DNA of 45,830 bases from an uncultured Clostridia bacterium (GCA_934747255.1 CAKVGH010000008.1:1-45830); one strand, 5' to 3'. Shown: positions 1-8,352, counted from the first letter of the stretch. A program made the numbers and translations. Notes: generated by a model from the sequence alone, not told the origin.

Positions 1-54
1 GTTTTAATCAAAGATAAACATTTTAATTAAAACAAAACTTCTTTGTTAAAAACG

Positions 55-88
55 AAAAACATAAGTTTTTATTTGCTTATGTTTTTTT
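55..88 (+). terminator. Intrinsic terminator or attenuator ahead of the DUF4417 gene
   Basis: An 11-bp stem (55-65 pairing with 76-86, AAAAACATAAG with CTTATGTTTTT) is followed by a run of T to position 88. It ends only three bases before the TAAGGAG ribosome-binding site at 91-97. It either ends transcription from an upstream gene outside the window or attenuates the gene at 103. No separate promoter can be seen between it and that gene. Confidence 0.6.
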
Positions 89-102
89 CGTAAGGAGAAA
101 TT

Positions 103-786
103 ATGATAGAAAAATATGAAATAGATAATAATATTACACAAGAAGAAAATACATACAATAATGAAAAACTGCTAAAAAAACTAAAAATGGTTAGGAATGA
201 ATTTCAAACCATTGGTAAATATGACATGCCAATAATCAAAAAACAAAACATAGATATCAACAAAGTAGATTTGTGGTGTTACACAAAAACGAAATTAAAT
301 GATACAGAAAATAAAAATAAAACAATTCATTTTTTTACTTATGATTGGTTATTTGAAAATGTTTATGACAAACCAGAGTTGGCAATGCAAAAGTTGTCAC
401 AATATTATGCTGTTTTAACACCTGAATTTAGTTTGTATTGGGATATGCCCAAAGCATTGCAAATATATAGTACATTTAAGAATAGATGGTGTGGTGCATA
501 CTTTCAAAAATTTGGGTTAAATGTTATTCCTACTATTTGTTGTGCTGGAGAGAATAGTTATGAGTTTTGTTTTGACGGAATTGAAGAAGGTTCGGTAGTC
601 GCTGTTTCTACCTATTGTCGAGAAGAATATAAGGATGAGTTTATTAAAAGTTATAATAAAATGCTAGAAATAATTAAACCTTCAGGAATTATTTGTTATG
701 GAACACCATTCGATGAGATGAAAGGCAATATTAAATCAATAGATCCTTTTGATCAAAAAGAATTAATAAAAAAAAATGGGATTTGA
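103..786 (+). CDS. DUF4417 family protein
   Basis: A 227-residue soluble protein with no signal peptide or membrane segment. The centre and C-terminal half match the DUF4417 pattern as I recall it: a FFTYDWLFENVYDKPE region, LTPEFSLYWDMPKALQ, the RWCGAYFQKFG segment, then IPTICCAGENSYEFCFDG and a C-terminal IICYGTPFDEMKG. The molecular function of the family is not established; members often occur in phages and accessory regions. The first 50 residues are charged and asparagine-rich and look like a variable leader. The start is set by TAAGGAG six bases upstream. The next gene (HNH-like) follows on the same strand after about 55 bases, so the two may be co-transcribed. Family assignment is from recognition of the sequence, not a profile search. 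Confidence 0.75.
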   Translation: MIEKYEIDNNITQEENTYNNEKLLKKLKMVRNEFQTIGKYDMPIIKKQNIDINKVDLWCYTKTKLNDTENKNKTIHFFTYDWLFENVYDKPELAMQKLSQYYAVLTPEFSLYWDMPKALQIYSTFKNRWCGAYFQKFGLNVIPTICCAGENSYEFCFDGIEEGSVVAVSTYCREEYKDEFIKSYNKMLEIIKPSGIICYGTPFDEMKGNIKSIDPFDQKELIKKNGI

Positions 787-842
787 TAACTATATAAAAA
801 AATATCTTTTAGGTGAATTATATCCAACAAGGTAGGCAATAT

Positions 843-1619
843 ATGAGAAAATTGAAATTAACTATTGAGTTATTACCTAAAGGGGCTTGGGAAAACGATT
901 TGAGTAGAACATTGTTAAAAAATGACTGGAATTATCTGCGAAACAAATGTTACAAGAGAGCAAATTATAGATGCGAAATTTGTGGGTGTGAAACGGAGAA
1001 CTTAAATGCACATGAAGTTTGGGATTTTAATATAAAAACAAAAACACAAACATTGATAGATATTGTTGCATTATGTACTAAATGCCATGGTGTTAAGCAT
1101 ATAAGAAATTCGCAAAGGCTAGGTTTCGGAGAAAATGCAAAAAAGCATTTTATGAAAGTTAACAATTGTAACGAATTAGAATTTGCTTCTTTTTATACAG
1201 ATGCACAAATTGATTTTGAAGCAAAAAATCAAATTTATAGATGGAAAATGGTGGTAGATTTAGATAAATTTGGAGGTAAAGGCATAAAAATAAAAGAAAA
1301 CTATATTCCAATAATAAATTCAGATTATAGCATAGAAGAAATCGAAAATCTTAAAGCGGAATGCAGTTTTACTCCTAGAATACTAAACATAAACATTAAT
1401 AATTACAATGGCACAATAAGTGTTGTTTGTGATAAAACTAATAAGATTGAATGGTATGATGATAAATCGAATTTAATTGATACAAGATATAACTTCAGCG
1501 AAAAATTTACAACAAATTTTTCTGTAAAGAATCTATATTATCAATACATAACTTTCAAATTGTTTAATGAATATGGTAAAAAAATATCGAAAAAATTTTA
1601 TTTAATCAAATATTCTTAA
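843..1619 (+). CDS. HNH-like zinc-binding protein
   Basis: A protein of 258 residues. An N-terminal segment (WNYLRNKCYKRANYRCEIC) leads into a CxxC...CxxC zinc-binding HNH-like fold: CEICG, then NAHEVWDF with the histidine, then ALCTKCHGVKH. HNH domains are commonly nucleases, but the second half (about residues 110-258) matches nothing I recognise and could be a target-recognition or adaptor domain, so cleavage is not shown. I prefer the ATG at 843 because AAGGTAGG lies at 829-836 with normal spacing. An in-frame GTG at 813 would add ten residues but has a poorer site. It follows the DUF4417 gene closely. Both are typical of mobile or accessory DNA, but no phage structural gene is nearby. 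Confidence 0.65.
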   Translation: MRKLKLTIELLPKGAWENDLSRTLLKNDWNYLRNKCYKRANYRCEICGCETENLNAHEVWDFNIKTKTQTLIDIVALCTKCHGVKHIRNSQRLGFGENAKKHFMKVNNCNELEFASFYTDAQIDFEAKNQIYRWKMVVDLDKFGGKGIKIKENYIPIINSDYSIEEIENLKAECSFTPRILNININNYNGTISVVCDKTNKIEWYDDKSNLIDTRYNFSEKFTTNFSVKNLYYQYITFKLFNEYGKKISKKFYLIKYS

Positions 1620-1691
1620 AACAAAATTTTTTTTACATTTATTGTTTTTTCAAAAAGTGGTTAAATCATTTGAAATTCTTGATAAAATTTG

Positions 1692-1709
1692 TGTTATAAT
1701 AACTATATG
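1692..1709 (+). promoter_or_regulatory. Extended -10 promoter directly abutting the start codon
   Basis: TGTTATAAT (TGn at 1692-1694, TATAAT at 1695-1700) is followed by six bases and then the ATG at 1707. A -35-like TTGAAA lies at 1670-1675 with a long 19-base spacer. Transcription would begin at or beside the A of ATG, giving a leaderless mRNA. No Shine-Dalgarno site precedes the ATG. Confidence 0.5.
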
Positions 1710-3029
1710 AGAAAAACATTATCAAAACCAAAATTTTTTAGTATTTTATTGAACATTGCTCTTTGCATTATAATGGCATTTGCTCTTTTTGTAGGCACTC
1801 CAAGTAGGTCAAATGATAGCAGAGTTTTTGCTGAGTCAACGGCATTAGACCCAAATCAAGTTATAGGCAAAAAAGGGTCGGGAATATACTCCATTGATGA
1901 CGAAAACTTGTATGATGCACTTTGGAGTTATCTTATCAGCATTAACCCAGATGCTACAAATTTAACGGTTGGGTGTTTCAAAGATTTAGTTAGTTTTCCA
2001 AGCGGGCTATTAAATAACAAGGGTATTAAATCAATAAATGGTTTGTATCTTTTTGACTTTTCATCGTTAAAGTCACTAGACCTTTCACAAAACAATATAT
2101 CGGGCAAAATTGAAGCCCTTGCTAATATGCCAAATCTTGAAAACATTAACTTATCAAACAATAAAATTACAGGTTTTGACGGCACTTTTTCAAGTTATCT
2201 TAAAAGTGTAAACCTAAAAAATAACAATCTAAAATCTTGCAATATATCTTCTTTGACCGAAAATGGCACAGCGGACTTGTCGTTTAACAAACTATCTAGT
2301 TTTGCCAATCTAACTTTACCAAATAACAATTCTACAATTTTGTTGACGCATAACAATCTTCTACAAGAAACTCCACAAGAAGTTAGTTGCACGCTGAATA
2401 TGGGCTTGCAAGGACTTGCTGATTTGTCAGTTCTCAACAAAAATTCTGTTATCAAATACTACCACTCGCTAGAAAATGTTGCAGGAATAAAACTCTATAA
2501 AAAAACTAGCGATAGCCAATTTGAATTACTAAATGAATACACTGCGGATGCTACAATTCAATCTCTTGTTATCGGCGAATACAAACTCGTATTTGACGAA
2601 ACAACTGGAGATAAAGTTTATAGCGATATTGTCTTTGAAATCAAACCAGATGTTCCAACTTTTGAAATATGGGTAGGAGAAGAACAAGTCCAAACTATGC
2701 CTTATGTTGTGAAAAGTAGTGCAGTGGTAAAACTATTTGGCGAAGGCGAAATTTTTTATTCAATCAATAATGGCGAAGCAAAATCGGGTAGCGAAATTAC
2801 CATAGATAAATCGGGTGCTTACACAATTACGGTTTGGCAAAAAGTTAATGGAATGGAAAGCGAAAAGGTGTCATTTTTAGTCAATGCAAAATTTTCAAGT
2901 AGCCTATCTATCGTGTGGATAGTTTTGGGAGCATTATTATTTGTGGCAGTCTTCTATTTGGCATATTTGTGGAAAGAGTCCTTTACAAAATCAAAAATTT
3001 CAAAAAACAGCAAAAAGGGTTTTAACTAA
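1707..3029 (+). CDS. Leucine-rich-repeat membrane-anchored surface protein
   Basis: A 440-residue protein. Residues 1-45 are a signal peptide: basic MRKTLSKPK followed by a hydrophobic stretch. Residues about 100-230 hold degenerate leucine-rich repeats of the LxxLDLSQNNI, LENINLSNNKI and LKSVNLKNNNL type. A beta-rich, Ig-like region with little homology follows to about residue 400. The C-terminus has one membrane segment (SLSIVWIVLGALLFVAVFYL) and a lysine-rich cytoplasmic tail. The layout implies an outward-facing binding or sensing domain held in the membrane; the ligand is unknown. An upstream in-frame start at 1689 would fall inside the promoter, so I use the ATG at 1707. The stop codon overlaps the next start (TAATG), so the rRNA/tRNA pseudouridine synthase gene is translationally coupled to it. 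Confidence 0.75.
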   Translation: MRKTLSKPKFFSILLNIALCIIMAFALFVGTPSRSNDSRVFAESTALDPNQVIGKKGSGIYSIDDENLYDALWSYLISINPDATNLTVGCFKDLVSFPSGLLNNKGIKSINGLYLFDFSSLKSLDLSQNNISGKIEALANMPNLENINLSNNKITGFDGTFSSYLKSVNLKNNNLKSCNISSLTENGTADLSFNKLSSFANLTLPNNNSTILLTHNNLLQETPQEVSCTLNMGLQGLADLSVLNKNSVIKYYHSLENVAGIKLYKKTSDSQFELLNEYTADATIQSLVIGEYKLVFDETTGDKVYSDIVFEIKPDVPTFEIWVGEEQVQTMPYVVKSSAVVKLFGEGEIFYSINNGEAKSGSEITIDKSGAYTITVWQKVNGMESEKVSFLVNAKFSSSLSIVWIVLGALLFVAVFYLAYLWKESFTKSKISKNSKKGFN

Positions 3030-3877
3030 TGAAAATAGAATTTATTGCAAACGAAACCGGCGATTTAGTTAAGCAGACCTTAAAACAAAATCCACAACTT
3101 AACTTTAATCAAGTCCAAATGGCATTTAGAAAAAAAGATGTAAAACTTAACGGTAAGCGACTAGCAAAGTCAAGCATAATAAATGCTGGCGACAAAGTAG
3201 AAATATTTTTGCCACAGGTAAAACCAGCCGTTATAGATATAGTCTATCAAGATGAAAACATTTTGGCGGTAAACAAACCAGCGGGAATGGAAGTGACCGA
3301 AAAAGACAAGGTTTTTTCTAACAGCAAGTGTTTGGAAGAATTAACTAATCAAAGGGCAGTGCACCGCATTGACAAAAACACACAAGGGTTGGTAGTACTT
3401 GCAAAAAATCAAATGGCGTATGACGAATTGCTTGACGCATTCAAAAATGGATATGTAAAAAAATACTATCAAACCATTGTTTGTGGAAAACCAAAGCAGA
3501 AACAAGCATTCCTAACGGCGTACTTAAAAAAAGATGTGAAAAATAGTATTGTTAAGATTTTTGATAAAAAAGAGCCAAATAGTGTAGAAATTAAGACTAA
3601 TTATCATTTAATCAAAACAAACGGCGAATTATCATTGCTTTTTGTGGAACTTCTTACTGGTAAAACGCATCAAATAAGGGCACATTTGGCACACGAAAAC
3701 CTTGCTGTGCTTGGCGATGAAAAATATGGAAATAAACAGCTTAATAAGAAGTATTCTCAAAAAAAGCAGTGCCTTTGTGCGTGTGAAATTGCATTTAGTT
3801 TTCCAAGTAAATCAAAATTGTCATACCTTAATAACATTGAATTAAAAATCGAGCCAAATTTTCAAATAAAGATATAA
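3029..3877 (+). CDS. RluA-family pseudouridine synthase
   Basis: A 282-residue enzyme that should isomerise uridine to pseudouridine in rRNA or tRNA. Residues 1-65 resemble an S4-like RNA-binding domain (KKDVKLNGKRLAKSSIINAGDKV). The catalytic domain contains the family motif HRIDKNTQGLVVLAK, whose aspartate is the conserved nucleophile, then LLTGKTHQIRAHLAH and a C-terminal LGDEKYG. This is the RluA/RluD-type order at about the usual length, though the exact uridine target cannot be read from sequence. Its ATG overlaps the stop of the LRR gene, with AAAGGG upstream. An intrinsic terminator follows directly, so it closes a two-gene operon with an apparently unrelated surface protein. Confidence 0.92.
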   Translation: MKIEFIANETGDLVKQTLKQNPQLNFNQVQMAFRKKDVKLNGKRLAKSSIINAGDKVEIFLPQVKPAVIDIVYQDENILAVNKPAGMEVTEKDKVFSNSKCLEELTNQRAVHRIDKNTQGLVVLAKNQMAYDELLDAFKNGYVKKYYQTIVCGKPKQKQAFLTAYLKKDVKNSIVKIFDKKEPNSVEIKTNYHLIKTNGELSLLFVELLTGKTHQIRAHLAHENLAVLGDEKYGNKQLNKKYSQKKQCLCACEIAFSFPSKSKLSYLNNIELKIEPNFQIKI

Positions 3878-3881
3878 AATT

Positions 3882-3908
3882 CAGCACTAAACAAGTGCTG
3901 TTTTTTTG
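3882..3908 (+). terminator. Intrinsic terminator after the pseudouridine synthase gene
   Basis: Stem CAGCAC/GTGCTG with a seven-base loop is followed by seven T residues. Confidence 0.85.
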
Positions 3909-4026
3909 TCTTGCAATAGTTGTGGCAACATCAAATTTATAAATATCAAATTTATTTAATAAAAATTTTTTTGCTATTTTCAGTGGCTAAAAATTTTTTT
4001 TCTAATACTTAAAACTTTAACAAATT

Positions 4027-4060
4027 CAATATGTAAAACATATTGTAAAATAGATACAAT
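4027..4060 (+). promoter_or_regulatory. Promoter with palindromic operator-like site upstream of the DUF11 gene
   Basis: A -10-like TACAAT sits at 4055-4060. A perfect 7-bp inverted repeat, CAATATG-TAAAA-CATATTG, spans 4027-4045 where the -35 region would be; no good -35 hexamer is visible. A dimeric regulator (repressor or activator) could bind here. The regulator is not identified. Confidence 0.4.
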
Positions 4061-4075
4061 AGCAAAGGAGAAAAT

Positions 4076-4843
4076 ATGGCTAAAATTACAAATCAATCAA
4101 ATTTAACTTCAAAATATACTTTGCCTGATGGTGGCGAAGAAGTTAATAATATTCAAAGTAATATTTCGCAAACCGAAAATATGACTTTGTCTTTTACAAA
4201 AGAAAGAAAATCAGCAAAAGATTATGGTTTTGCAAAGGACAGTATCCTGCAAACCTTAACACTAACTAATTCCAGCGATTATGAAATTACGGATGTTAGA
4301 ATAAAAGATAATATCTCGGCGGGCGGTACTTTCAAAACGGGTTCACTTAAAATTGATGAAACCCCTTATCCAGATTACAACCCTGTGACTGGTTTTACTT
4401 TACCAAGCTCAATAGGTGTTTCACAGTCTAGTGTTATAACTTACGAACTAGAAATAGCGGAAGAACCGCAAAGCGATATTGTCAATGTTCAATCAACAAT
4501 AACTTATTCCGTAAATGAAGTTGATGACTTGGTGGAAAACTCAAACATTGTGGAAATTTCTATCAAGACCGAATCAATCACTATCGAAAAGACTTCGACT
4601 AAATCGGTTGTAATCAAGGGGGAAACATTGACCTTCCAAAATGTCGTTAAAAATAATGGTAACTTAACTAATACGGAAGTTGTATTCAAAGACGATATTC
4701 CAGAAGGTGCAACATTTGTCGAAAATAGTGTTTATATTGATAATGAAAACAAGGTGGGCTATGACCCAGCGGTTGGATTTAGTTTGGAAGATTTAACACC
4801 GGGTGCAGTAGTAACAATTTTGTTTGATGTTACAATCAACTAA
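4076..4843 (+). CDS. DUF11 repeat protein
   Basis: A 255-residue protein with two DUF11-type beta-sandwich repeats, at about residues 40-145 and 160-255. Each has the typical pattern of a TLTLTNSSDYEITDVRIKD or VVKNNGNLTNTEVVFKDD strand, then a GATFVENSVYIDNE-like segment and a final hydrophobic strand. DUF11 domains are found in exported or surface proteins of Gram-positive bacteria, but there is no signal peptide, membrane segment or LPXTG motif here, so its route to the surface, if any, is unclear. AAAGGAG gives a strong start. A decayed N-terminal copy of a related gene lies at 43527-43613, so this was once at least a two-member family. The stop overlaps the next ORF (TAATG). Confidence 0.8.
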   Translation: MAKITNQSNLTSKYTLPDGGEEVNNIQSNISQTENMTLSFTKERKSAKDYGFAKDSILQTLTLTNSSDYEITDVRIKDNISAGGTFKTGSLKIDETPYPDYNPVTGFTLPSSIGVSQSSVITYELEIAEEPQSDIVNVQSTITYSVNEVDDLVENSNIVEISIKTESITIEKTSTKSVVIKGETLTFQNVVKNNGNLTNTEVVFKDDIPEGATFVENSVYIDNENKVGYDPAVGFSLEDLTPGAVVTILFDVTIN

Positions 4844-5064
4844 TGAAACAACTAAAATTTCAAGCGACTATTTTTTGTCGACAAAACAATCGCCCCGTTG
4901 TCTTTAAGAGTAACGAACTAATCATCAGCCTTGTAGATGAAGACCCAAAAACTTACTATCGTCCAGTAAAAGCCACGCTTTATTTGCCACAAGATAGTAA
5001 AAAACACTGCCATTGTTTATCATTATTAAGTATCATATCTTTGACTACTTTTTGCCGATTTTAG
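4843..5064 (+). CDS. Small hypothetical protein coupled to the DUF11 gene
   Basis: A 73-residue ORF whose ATG overlaps the DUF11 stop codon, suggesting translational coupling. The first 50 residues (KQLKFQATIFCRQNNRPVV onward) have a plausible beta-rich composition. The last part (HCHCLSLLSIISLTTFCRF) is cysteine-rich and hydrophobic, and could be real or the result of a frameshift. I do not recognise a family. It is followed at once by a bidirectional terminator, so it is the last gene of the DUF11 operon. Confidence 0.5.
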   Translation: MKQLKFQATIFCRQNNRPVVFKSNELIISLVDEDPKTYYRPVKATLYLPQDSKKHCHCLSLLSIISLTTFCRF

Positions 5065-5067
5065 ATT

Positions 5068-5097
5068 AAAAAAGTCAACTACAATGTTGACTTTTTT
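5068..5097. terminator. Bidirectional terminator between convergent genes
   Basis: AAAAAAGTCAAC/GTTGACTTTTTT forms a 12-bp stem with a six-base loop and A and T tracts on both sides. It serves the DUF11 operon on the plus strand and the ABC exporter on the minus strand, whose stop codon touches it. Confidence 0.85.
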
Positions 5098-5996
5098 TAC
5101 TTTGCTTTTTCTTTTTTTATAAAGTTGATTAACACATAAATTCCAATACAAAGGGCTATTGCACCTATCAGTATCCCTGCCATTGTGCCTAAACTCACAT
5201 TGTTGTTAAAGAAATATAAGTTGCAGTCAACGCTGTCCTTTATTCCACTAATCACTGTGTCTGAAAACCCTTGCTTTGCCATCTCTCTAAACACGCCACC
5301 TAAACAATGATTGCGTATTAGGGAAGTGCCGTAAGTTCCGGGTAAAAAGCCCAAAATGTTTTGCAGAACACTACCAAAACTAGATATAGGCATATATGCT
5401 CCGCAAATAAAGCCGTATCCTGCCGAAACGATAGTTCCTACGGCAGATGCTTGACCATTTGTCTTTAATGCCGAGTTGACGATAGAAGATAGTGCTGTAC
5501 CAAACATTGTCAGTAAAAACACATCAAGTAAAACAAGCATAACATCGGCAAAAGATAAGTACCAGCCAGATATTGCAATATAGCCTAGTCCCAATGCAGT
5601 TGCACTATATGTAATAATAAGTGTTGTGATAAGTGAAGCAAAATAGTACGAAAATGCAAGAGTCGATTTTTTTACGGGAGATACGCAAAAATCTTTTCTA
5701 GCGCCATTAACTTTGTCTTGTACCATTAGTAGATTGGAACAAAATGCAACCGTTACGCAACACACTGCAAGCAATGATGAAACCAGTTCGCCAGCGACCA
5801 TTCCATCTATTAGTGATGGCGAAACACTAACGCCACTTGGAATATTACTTAAAAAACTTTCCTTAAATACTTTCGCTAAAAATGTTACATAAAGTACTAG
5901 CAAAATTATTGGAGTAATTAGGGAAGTGAAAAACATACCCTTGTCTTTGAAAAACATTTTTATATTTCGTTTTGTAAGTGATAAGAATGTTCCCAT
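5097..5996 (-). CDS. ABC-2 type exporter permease
   Basis: A 299-residue integral membrane protein with about six transmembrane segments, the first after a basic leader (LSLTKRNIKMFFKDKGMFF). A large extracellular loop follows the first segment (about residues 40-65). The segment YGFICGAYMPISSFGSVLQNI matches the conserved region of ABC-2 permeases (ABC2_membrane family). Together with the ATPase encoded just upstream it would form an exporter of the daunorubicin/Nod/polyether class; substrates of such pairs range from drugs to lipids or peptides and cannot be told here. The gene starts one base after the stop of the ATPase gene, with an AGGGGG ribosome site inside the ATPase gene's end, so the two are one operon. 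Confidence 0.88.
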   Translation of the reverse strand: MGTFLSLTKRNIKMFFKDKGMFFTSLITPIILLVLYVTFLAKVFKESFLSNIPSGVSVSPSLIDGMVAGELVSSLLAVCCVTVAFCSNLLMVQDKVNGARKDFCVSPVKKSTLAFSYYFASLITTLIITYSATALGLGYIAISGWYLSFADVMLVLLDVFLLTMFGTALSSIVNSALKTNGQASAVGTIVSAGYGFICGAYMPISSFGSVLQNILGFLPGTYGTSLIRNHCLGGVFREMAKQGFSDTVISGIKDSVDCNLYFFNNNVSLGTMAGILIGAIALCIGIYVLINFIKKEKAK

Positions 5997-5997
5997 T

Positions 5998-6906
5998 TTA
6001 GTTGCCCCCTTCTAGTTTTTTGCCTGTAACTGCCAAAAAGACATCGTCCATTTTTCCTTTGGTTAATTCAAAGTCATCAAATAATGCTGGATATTTTTGC
6101 AGTAGTGACTTTGCCTGTGAACAGTCCTTAATTTCCACCCTAAACGCATTGTTTAATTTTTCGTAGGGGAGATTTAGTTCCTTAATCAATTCTTCGTCTT
6201 TGTTGTAAATTGTTATGTAGTCACTAGCATATTTATTTTTTAATTCAATAGGAGTGCCTTCGGCACAAATTTTGCCACTATCTAGTATTACAACATAATC
6301 AGCGTCTGCAACTTCTTCCATATAATGAGTTGTTAAAAACACGGTCATATCTTCGGTTTTTCTCAAATAATCAATAACTTTCCACATATTTTTTCTAGTT
6401 TGTGGGTCGAGTCCAGTTGTTGGTTCATCAAGTATTAAAATTTTTGGGTTATGAATTAAGGCTCTTGCAACATCAATTCGCCTTTTTTGTCCGCCAGACA
6501 ATTTCATTATTTGACGATTAAGTATGTTTTGAAAATCCAACATTGTTGCAAGTTCATCAATCTTTTTTGTTGCTTTTGCACCATAAATTCCATATAGACT
6601 TGCACGAGATAACAAATTGTCTTTTACCGTCAAACAACTATCTAACACCGAAGATTGAAAAACAATGCCAATTTCCTTTGAAATTTCCGCCATTTTGTCA
6701 TCGACATTTTTACCATTTATTACGGCACTGCCACTATCTTTTGAAAGCGTACCACTCATTATCGAAATAGTCGTTGATTTCCCAGCACCATTTTCGCCCA
6801 AAAATGCAAAAAATTCGCCTTTTTTAACATTAAATGATAAGTTGTTTACTGCGTGAACATCGCCAAAACTTTTGTTTAGATTTTTTATTTCAATTATGTT
6901 TTCCAT
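5998..6906 (-). CDS. ABC transporter ATP-binding protein (DrrA-like)
   Basis: A 302-residue ATPase. Visible motifs are Walker A GENGAGKST (about residues 37-45), a Q-loop in IGIVFQSS, signature LSGGQKRRIDVARAL, Walker B ILILDEPTTGLDP and the H-loop in LTTHYMEE. The C-terminal 70 residues, ending in a TKGKMDDVFLAVTGKKLE-like stretch, are the extension typical of DrrA/CcmA-type exporters. It energises the permease encoded immediately downstream. AGGGGC lies before the ATG. The gene is divergent from folD, with about 245 bases between them. Confidence 0.92.
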   Translation of the reverse strand: MENIIEIKNLNKSFGDVHAVNNLSFNVKKGEFFAFLGENGAGKSTTISIMSGTLSKDSGSAVINGKNVDDKMAEISKEIGIVFQSSVLDSCLTVKDNLLSRASLYGIYGAKATKKIDELATMLDFQNILNRQIMKLSGGQKRRIDVARALIHNPKILILDEPTTGLDPQTRKNMWKVIDYLRKTEDMTVFLTTHYMEEVADADYVVILDSGKICAEGTPIELKNKYASDYITIYNKDEELIKELNLPYEKLNNAFRVEIKDCSQAKSLLQKYPALFDDFELTKGKMDDVFLAVTGKKLEGGN

Positions 6907-7116
6907 TTTTGCCCCTATTGTGATTATAAAATTTCTAACTAAAAAACATTATATATTCTATGTTATTAAAAAGTCAAATTTGTATAGAGTAAAATTAGAT
7001 TACAGGGTTTTGTTTTTATTCGTATCTCACTTCTTTCCTTCCAATAATATAAATCATAGTTATAACAAATAAAAGATTTTGGTATACTGTTTGCCTTAAA
7101 ATATTTTAGTTAATAA

Positions 7117-7145
7117 TTGACAAATAAAAGGGGACGATGTAATAT
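7117..7145 (+). promoter_or_regulatory. Promoter of folD placed against its start codon
   Basis: TTGACA (7117-7122), 17 bases, TAATAT (7140-7145), then six bases to the ATG at 7152. If this promoter is used, the folD mRNA is leaderless. A second possible -10 (TATACT, 7083-7088) would give a leader of about 60 bases that contains AAAAGGGG (7126-7133) and a start-stop pair, ATGTAA, at 7137-7142. Confidence 0.5.
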
Positions 7146-7151
7146 AAAGTT

Positions 7152-8027
7152 ATGGAAATAATTGATGGAAAAAAGGTATCACTTATAGTAAAAAATATGG
7201 TTGCCGAAAAGATTAAAAAGGATTACTTGCAAAATGGTAAAACTGCACCAACACTTGCTTGCGTATTGGTTGGCGATGACCCAGCAAGTAAAATTTATGT
7301 TGGAAATAAACAAAAAGCCTGCCAAATGTATGGTATGAATTCTGTTGTAAAAACTTTGCCAGAGAACGCAACTCAAACCCAAGTTGCCGAATTGATTGCA
7401 TCACTAAATAGTGACGATAGCATTGCGGGTATCTTATTGCAACTCCCACTGCCAAAACATCTTGACGAAAGAGAGTTAATCAACTTAATTTCTCCGCTAA
7501 AAGATGTTGACGGCTTGACTGAATTAAATTTGGGCAAATTGTTTTCGGCAAAACAACTTATTGCACCTTGCACGGCAACTGGAATCATTGATTTGCTTGA
7601 CTATTACAAAATTGGTATTCAAGGCAAACGAGCAGTTGTGGTTGGTAGAAGTTTGCTTGTAGGTAAAAGTGTAGCAAATTTACTAGAACAACGCAACGCT
7701 ACTGTTACAATTTGTCATTCAAAAACACAAAATCTTGGCGAGATTACAAAGCAAGCCGATATTTTGGTAGTCGCTATTGGAAAGCCAAAATTTATCACCG
7801 CCGATATGGTTAAAGAAAATGCCGTGATAATTGATGTTGGCATAAATAGGCTGGAAAGCGGTTTGGTTGGCGATGTTGACTTTGAAAATGTCAAACAAAA
7901 GGTATCGTTTATAACACCAGTACCGGGTGGAGTTGGACCAATGACTATTGCTGAATTATTAAAAAACACTTTATTACTCGATAGAAAACGCCAAAATTTG
8001 CTTGATAGCCAAACCCTAGAACAATAG
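7152..8027 (+). CDS. folD: Bifunctional methylenetetrahydrofolate dehydrogenase/cyclohydrolase FolD
   Basis: A 291-residue cytosolic enzyme that converts 5,10-methylene-THF to 10-formyl-THF with NADP reduction, supplying one-carbon units for purine and formyl-Met synthesis. Clear FolD motifs: KIYVGNKQKAC (with the catalytic lysine), LLQLPLPKHL, SPLKDVDGL, GRSLLVGKSVANLL in the nucleotide-binding domain, and PVPGGVGPMTIAELLKNT at the C-terminus. The usual DGFHP is DGLTE here, a mild deviation near the folate site. The AAAAGGGG site lies 18 bases before the ATG, farther than normal, whereas a -10-like box lies six bases before it. See the finding on leaderless starts. Confidence 0.96.
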   Translation: MEIIDGKKVSLIVKNMVAEKIKKDYLQNGKTAPTLACVLVGDDPASKIYVGNKQKACQMYGMNSVVKTLPENATQTQVAELIASLNSDDSIAGILLQLPLPKHLDERELINLISPLKDVDGLTELNLGKLFSAKQLIAPCTATGIIDLLDYYKIGIQGKRAVVVGRSLLVGKSVANLLEQRNATVTICHSKTQNLGEITKQADILVVAIGKPKFITADMVKENAVIIDVGINRLESGLVGDVDFENVKQKVSFITPVPGGVGPMTIAELLKNTLLLDRKRQNLLDSQTLEQ

Positions 8028-8306
8028 GTTAGTTTTCTAAAATAATTTTCTGTGAAATATAAAAACAACTATAAAAGACACCAAAATCTTTTATTTCAAC
8101 ACACAAATACAAATCGTAAAGCACCGAAAATTTTTGACATAATAAAAAGTGGGTTTTTAATTTAGTCTATATTTTTCATCGCCATTTTGTCTTGTGACTT
8201 CATTATATAAAAATAAAAATTTTATAGTTTAACTTTTGGTGAAAATGTTAGATAAAATTGGCAAATAAAAAAAATTAAAAATTTTGTAATAATTAAAAAA
8301 TAATTG
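8028..8306. other. AT-rich intergenic region without a recognisable gene
   Basis: Between folD and the tRNA promoter I see no convincing ORF. A weak hairpin (ATAAAAGA/TCTTTTAT, 8071-8094) may help end folD transcripts but has no good T run. Confidence 0.4.
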
Positions 8307-8335
8307 TTGACAAACTGCCAAAATAATGATATTAT
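8307..8335 (+). promoter_or_regulatory. Promoter of the tRNA-Ala/tRNA-Ile operon
   Basis: Perfect -35 TTGACA (8307-8312), 17-base spacer and -10 TATTAT (8330-8335). The start site would lie about ten bases before the tRNA-Ala gene. Confidence 0.7.
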
Positions 8336-8352
8336 AATTGAGCAGTTTATTT

